From an uncultured Streptococcus sp. (GTDB taxonomy: Bacteria; Bacillota; Bacilli; Lactobacillales; Streptococcaceae): a stretch of DNA of 40,440 bases. Within the stretch, counting starts at the first letter, position 1; the number at the start of each line of letters is the position of its first letter. A model generated the notes under the pieces. It was not told where the DNA came from, ran no database searches, and saw only the letters and a list, made by a program, of their open reading frames with translations. Positions 37,400 through 40,440 of this stretch are shown piece after piece. The DNA lies in the NCBI GenBank assembly GCA_934201655.1, contig CAKPXD010000002.1:1-40440 (forward strand), given 5' to 3'. A program made the translations under genes and the position numbers.

Positions 37400-38344
37400 T
37401 TATAAGTATCCAAAATGAGACACATCATCTTCTACACTCTTCCACTCAAACGGCGTTTCTTGGTATACTGCATAATTTACCCAGTTACTGAAAAAGAGGG
37501 CTGCAGATGAACTCCACCTCATACAAGGAAGTTCATGAATGTCATCATTTTTGAAATAATTTTCTGGTATATGTGGATCTAAACCAGCATCTAGATCTCT
37601 AAAATATTCCTTTGCGAGCGTATCGCGATCATACTCTAAATGCCCAAAGCTATAGACTTCTCTCAAATCTCGACTCGCAAGGATAGAGACTCCTACCTCT
37701 TCTCCTGATGCTAAAATCTCTAGATTTGTTTTGTTTAGAATATCTTCTTTGTGGACTTCTGTATGGCGAGAATGAGGGGATACATATAAATCATCAAAAC
37801 CTCTCAGTAGAAGATGACCTTCTTTCAAAACATCTTGAGAATAAATCCCAGAAAGCTTCTGGTCCATCTGGTATTTATCTACGCCATAGCGATAGTATAG
37901 ACCCGCTTGTGCTCCCCAGCAAATATACAGGGTTGAAAAGACATGAGTCTTAGACCAATCGATAACCTTAGTAAATTCCTCCCAATAGTCCACTTCTTCA
38001 AAAGGGAGATGTTCAACTGGAGCACCTGTAATAATCAAGCCATCAAAATACTGGTCTTGAACTTCTGAGAAGGTCTTATAAAAAGTCTTCATATGCTCAG
38101 AACGAGTTGTTTTCGACTGATGACTTTCCATATATAAAAATTCAATATCTAACTGCAAAGGAGTATTGGCTAAATGGCGTAAAAGCTGAGTTTCTGTAAC
38201 CATTTTCAGTGGCATCAAGTTTAAAATCAGAATTTTCAGTGGTCGAATATCCTGATGAGCCGCCCTCTGGTCATCCATGACGAAAATATTTTCCGTTCGT
38301 AAAATCTCAACTGCTGGTAATTTTTTATCAATTCGAATCGGCAT
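37400..38344 (-). CDS. metA: Homoserine O-acetyltransferase (MetA family)
   Basis: The 314-residue enzyme activates homoserine for methionine synthesis. The catalytic Cys142 lies in [10 protein letters not shown], His235 and Glu237 in SFGHLEYD. Residue 111 is Glu, in ITGAPVEHL; in the Bacillus cereus enzyme Glu111 selects acetyl-CoA, while Gly selects succinyl-CoA. Acetyl-CoA use is therefore predicted, despite the common 'succinyltransferase' label. The start has AAGGAG at spacing 7. A promoter (38430-38458) overlaps a methionine-box-like sequence. Confidence 0.93.
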   Translation of the reverse strand: MPIRIDKKLPAVEILRTENIFVMDDQRAAHQDIRPLKILILNLMPLKMVTETQLLRHLANTPLQLDIEFLYMESHQSKTTRSEHMKTFYKTFSEVQDQYFDGLIITGAPVEHLPFEEVDYWEEFTKVIDWSKTHVFSTLYICWGAQAGLYYRYGVDKYQMDQKLSGIYSQDVLKEGHLLLRGFDDLYVSPHSRHTEVHKEDILNKTNLEILASGEEVGVSILASRDLREVYSFGHLEYDRDTLAKEYFRDLDAGLDPHIPENYFKNDDIHELPCMRWSSSAALFFSNWVNYAVYQETPFEWKSVEDDVSHFGYL

Positions 38345-38429
38345 AGAAATCTCCTTACTGTATCATATTGGACTCAAGTAAACATGGTATCGTCAACGAG
38401 GAAAAATGCTGACGTTTCTCTTTCCCTTT

Positions 38430-38458
38430 ATTATACTGTATGAAGATATAGTTTTCAA
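38430..38458 (-). promoter_or_regulatory. metA promoter
   Basis: TTGAAA (38453-38458) and TATAAT (38430-38435) on the minus strand with a 17-base spacer. The leader is about 80 bases and holds a hairpin near 38389-38413 (CGTCA/TGACG). Confidence 0.75.
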
Positions 38459-38463
38459 TTATA
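38447..38463. promoter_or_regulatory. Possible MET-box for a MetR/MtaR regulator
   Basis: TATAGTTTTCAATTATA matches the streptococcal MET-box TATAGTTTnAAACTATA at most positions. The half site TATAGTTT is repeated 13 bases further on (38460-38467). The site covers the metA -35. Assignment is by similarity only. Confidence 0.4.
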
Positions 38464-38507
38464 GTTTTTCTCTAACTAGATATAGCTTATTTTTATATCA
38501 AATGAAG

Positions 38508-38535
38508 AGAAAACAGCCCTAGGGACTGTTTTTCA
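38508..38535 (-). terminator. Terminator of apt
   Basis: Hairpin AACAG ... CTGTT with an inner CC/GG pairing, followed on the minus strand by a T-containing run. Confidence 0.6.
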
Positions 38536-39048
38536 TTAATAATGCATCAGCACTTTATAGTCGTAATCTCCGATAGCTTCACGACCTTTGAGTTCATCCA
38601 GTTCGATCAAGAAGGCACAACCTGCTACGACTCCACCCAATTTTTCAATCATTTCGATGGTTGCTTTAACAGTACCACCTGTTGCCAAGAGGTCATCTAC
38701 GATAAGAACACGTTGTCCTGGTTTGATAGCATCTGCGTGCATAGTCAAAGTGTCAACACCATATTCTTTTTCGTAGTCCGCTGAAATGACTTCACGTGGC
38801 AACTTGCCAGGTTTACGAACAGGCGCAAAACCAATTCCCAACTCAAAAGCGACTGGACATCCAACGATAAATCCACGAGCTTCTGGTCCTACGATCATAT
38901 CAATCTTTTTATTAGTAGCATATTGAACAATTTCACGAACAGCGTAACTGTAGGCATTTCCATCTGCCATCAATGGGCTAATATCACGGAAAGTAATTCC
39001 TTCTTGTGGGTAATTTTCAATACTTGCAATGTAATCTTTTAAGTTCAT
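38536..39048 (-). CDS. apt: Adenine phosphoribosyltransferase
   Basis: Apt salvages adenine to AMP using PRPP. The 170-residue protein has the PRPP motif [13 protein letters not shown] (about 117-129), the [17 protein letters not shown] segment and the [14 protein letters not shown] loop typical of APRT. The start at 39048 has a weak AAAGAAAG site but a strong extended -10 promoter. It is monocistronic. Confidence 0.96.
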   Translation of the reverse strand: MNLKDYIASIENYPQEGITFRDISPLMADGNAYSYAVREIVQYATNKKIDMIVGPEARGFIVGCPVAFELGIGFAPVRKPGKLPREVISADYEKEYGVDTLTMHADAIKPGQRVLIVDDLLATGGTVKATIEMIEKLGGVVAGCAFLIELDELKGREAIGDYDYKVLMHY

Positions 39049-39080
39049 AGCATTTCTTTCTTTTAAAGTTTTTACTCCCT

Positions 39081-39089
39081 ATTATACCA
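39081..39089 (-). promoter_or_regulatory. apt promoter (extended -10)
   Basis: TGGTATAAT on the minus strand, about 33 bases before the apt ATG. Confidence 0.65.
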
Positions 39090-39106
39090 TAATTCCTAGA
39101 AAAGCA

Positions 39107-39141
39107 AAATAGAAAGAAGCCTTGGAATATCCTTCCAAAGC
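39107..39141 (-). terminator. Probable terminator of the ABC-F/membrane protein unit
   Basis: Arms GCCTTGGAA and TTCCAAAGC (one mismatch) with a 5-base loop, then a T-rich but interrupted tract on the minus strand. Confidence 0.5.
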
Positions 39142-39189
39142 CCCTCAGTCCTTCATAAAATTCAGAGATTCACTCGCTCAATGAAATCT

Positions 39190-39783
39190 TTACTTCTTTT
39201 TGCTTTTAGAGTTTTGGTTTCGTTGACGATTTTTTTCGATGCGCCACTCTCGCTCAAAGTAAGACATGGTTTCAAATACTCTCTCTGGCAAGCCAACATC
39301 CAGCAAATAGATTGGGATTTTCAAAACGTTAGAATGTTTTGAACTTGTAAATCTACTTCGAAGACGATACCAGAAAAAGTTGGATTTTAAAAGTTCCTTG
39401 TCATAAAACTGAACCTCAATCATATAAAAATCCCTTGCATTTCTACTACCCTTAATTCTCGTGAGAGCAAACTTTTCTACCTGTCCCCAGGAATAAAACT
39501 GCCAGTCTTTCTTTGGATATGGCTTATAGGAAAATCCTTGAGCCGTACATTTCAAATACTCTTTATCAGAAAAAAGCAGTCGCAAACGTTGATACAAAAT
39601 GAAGCCAACGATGAGGATTAAGCAACCAATAAAGAGAATGAAAGCCACCAATCCCGCAGGTGCTTCTTCGGGATAGCTCAGCAAAAACGAAAGGATCCAA
39701 AGTAGAAGAGCCAATTCTAGTAGGTAAAGAATAAGGCTCAAAACGATTTTCTTACTACTCCATTTAATAATTGTTTCTTCCAT
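39190..39783 (-). CDS. Membrane protein of unknown function
   Basis: The 197-residue protein has two hydrophobic helices (about 12-36 and 42-65), then a soluble domain (about 75-165) with a beta-rich look (QGFSYKPYPKKDWQFYSWGQVEKF, shown in parts), and a very basic tail ending SKSKKK. Two N-terminal helices followed by a pleckstrin-homology-like domain is a common layout among bacterial proteins, but I cannot name the family. It starts at the last base of the ABC-F stop (TAATG, one base shared), so the genes are coupled. Confidence 0.75.
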   Translation of the reverse strand: MEETIIKWSSKKIVLSLILYLLELALLLWILSFLLSYPEEAPAGLVAFILFIGCLILIVGFILYQRLRLLFSDKEYLKCTAQGFSYKPYPKKDWQFYSWGQVEKFALTRIKGSRNARDFYMIEVQFYDKELLKSNFFWYRLRSRFTSSKHSNVLKIPIYLLDVGLPERVFETMSYFEREWRIEKNRQRNQNSKSKKK

Positions 39784-40440
39784 TATACTAACTCACTTAA
39801 ATATTCATAGCGTTCATATTTTTCCAGCAAGTCTTCATTTTTCTCGTCTAATTCTTTTTGAAGGGTAGCTAGTTTCCCAAAGTCAGAACCATTTGCTAGC
39901 ATTTCTTCCTCTATAGAAGTGATGCGGTTTTCTAAGGCTTCGATATCACCTTCAATACTTGCCCACTCCTGCTTTTCTTGGTAAGTCATCCGTTTCTTTT
40001 CTTCACGTACTTTGACGACTTTTTCCTTCTCAACTTTTTGACTTTGTGTTACTGCTTCTGCTTCAAAGGCCTTTTCATCTAGATAATCTGTATAATGGCC
40101 AAAGAAAGGACGGATGGTTCCATCTTCAAAAGCAAGAATCTTAGTTGCTACTTTATCAAGGAAATAGCGGTCATGACTAACTGTCAAGACTGGTCCTGCA
40201 AAACCTTGTAAGAAATTTTCTAGAACTGTTAAGGTCGCAATGTCTAGATCATTTGTCGGCTCGTCCAAGAGAAGCACATTGGGTTTTTCAAGGAGTAATT
40301 TGAGGAGGTACAGACGCTTCTTCTCTCCACCTGACAGCTTCTCAATCAAGGTGCCGTGCGTTGAACGAGGGAAAAGAAATTGTTCTAGTAATTCTGCAAT
40401 GGATGTCGTAGTACCACCGCTAGTCTTAACCTCTTCTGCT
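39783..40440 (-). CDS. ABC-F family ATPase, C-terminal half (cut by window edge)
   Basis: The reading frame is open to the right edge, so the N-terminal half is missing. The visible part includes the second nucleotide-binding domain: signature KLSGGEKKRL, Walker B VLLLDEPTNDLD and the switch histidine in LTVSHDRYFLD, then a basic linker (VTQSQKVEKEKVVKVREEKK) and a C-terminal coiled coil. This is the Uup-like branch with a C-terminal extension. ABC-F proteins act on the ribosome, easing stalls or protecting from antibiotics, rather than in transport. The exact subfamily cannot be settled from this half. Confidence 0.9.
   Translation of the reverse strand, partial: AEEVKTSGGTTTSIAELLEQFLFPRSTHGTLIEKLSGGEKKRLYLLKLLLEKPNVLLLDEPTNDLDIATLTVLENFLQGFAGPVLTVSHDRYFLDKVATKILAFEDGTIRPFFGHYTDYLDEKAFEAEAVTQSQKVEKEKVVKVREEKKRMTYQEKQEWASIEGDIEALENRITSIEEEMLANGSDFGKLATLQKELDEKNEDLLEKYERYEYLSELV

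Noticed and set aside
38345..38430. Methionine riboswitch or T-box before metA
   Set aside because: The leader is only about 80 bases, with one short hairpin and no T-box or SAM-box sequence.

Overview
The window comes from a choline-decorated streptococcus of the Mitis group (S. mitis, S. oralis or S. pneumoniae type). Evidence is the low GC content, two proteins with choline-binding repeats, three LicD-type phosphocholine/polyol transferase domains, and pneumococcus-like gene neighbourhoods (miaA/hflX, thyA, gki, pabB; psr-pheA-aroK-aroA; metA, apt). The order of these blocks, as I remember pneumococcal genomes, is not that of S. pneumoniae, so a commensal relative is more likely. Most genes are on the minus strand.

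Layout, left to right. 1-1300: start of hflX (cut by the window edge) overlapping miaA. 1423-3538: a small DUF3042 gene (+), thyA and glucokinase gki. 3667-5508: a CbpL-like choline-binding surface protein with Pro/Lys/Ser repeats and two copies of a paired Ltp domain. 5615-7327: fused PabB-PabC. 7465-8722: a small Cro/CI regulator and two DUF2975-like membrane proteins. 9001-10686: extracellular thioredoxin lipoprotein plus membrane-anchored MsrAB. 10854-12307: a UPF0340 protein and mecA. 12432-21272: a teichoic-acid type cluster with a flippase (+), then on the minus strand a LicD protein, a family 2 glycosyltransferase, a Wzy-like polymerase fused to a LicD domain, a divergent LicD-like protein and a Pce/CbpE-like phosphorylcholine esterase. 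21415-32481: LytR-CpsA-Psr protein and the aromatic amino acid genes (rlmI-like, aroD, aroE, aroB, aroC, tyrA, an inserted lipoprotein gene, a UPF0342 gene, aroA, aroK, pheA). 32681-35045: a two-gene ABC-2 exporter. 35219-36670: cytoplasmic alpha-amylase (+). 36717-40440: dnaD-like, metA, apt, a membrane protein and the C-terminal half of an ABC-F protein.

How the genes work together. Seven steps of the shikimate/chorismate, Phe and Tyr routes are encoded in one run, and pabB takes chorismate to p-aminobenzoate. gki and amyA belong to sugar and maltodextrin use and carry near-identical LacI/MalR-type operators over their -35 boxes. The LicD cluster probably builds, polymerises and phosphocholine-decorates teichoic acid, while the esterase beside it would remove phosphocholine and the CbpL-like protein would bind it.

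Most notable points: a polymerase-LicD fusion, a phosphorylcholine esterase gene inside the LicD cluster, recent segmental duplication in the CbpL-like gene, a lipoprotein gene bounded by a 27-bp direct repeat inside the aro operon, two probable leaderless mRNAs (pabB and rlmI-like), and a possible small RNA near 32.6 kb. No rRNA, tRNA, CRISPR array or insertion sequence was seen. No gene-free stretch exceeds 300 bases; the longest is 8723-9000, which is AT-rich and holds only the promoter described.
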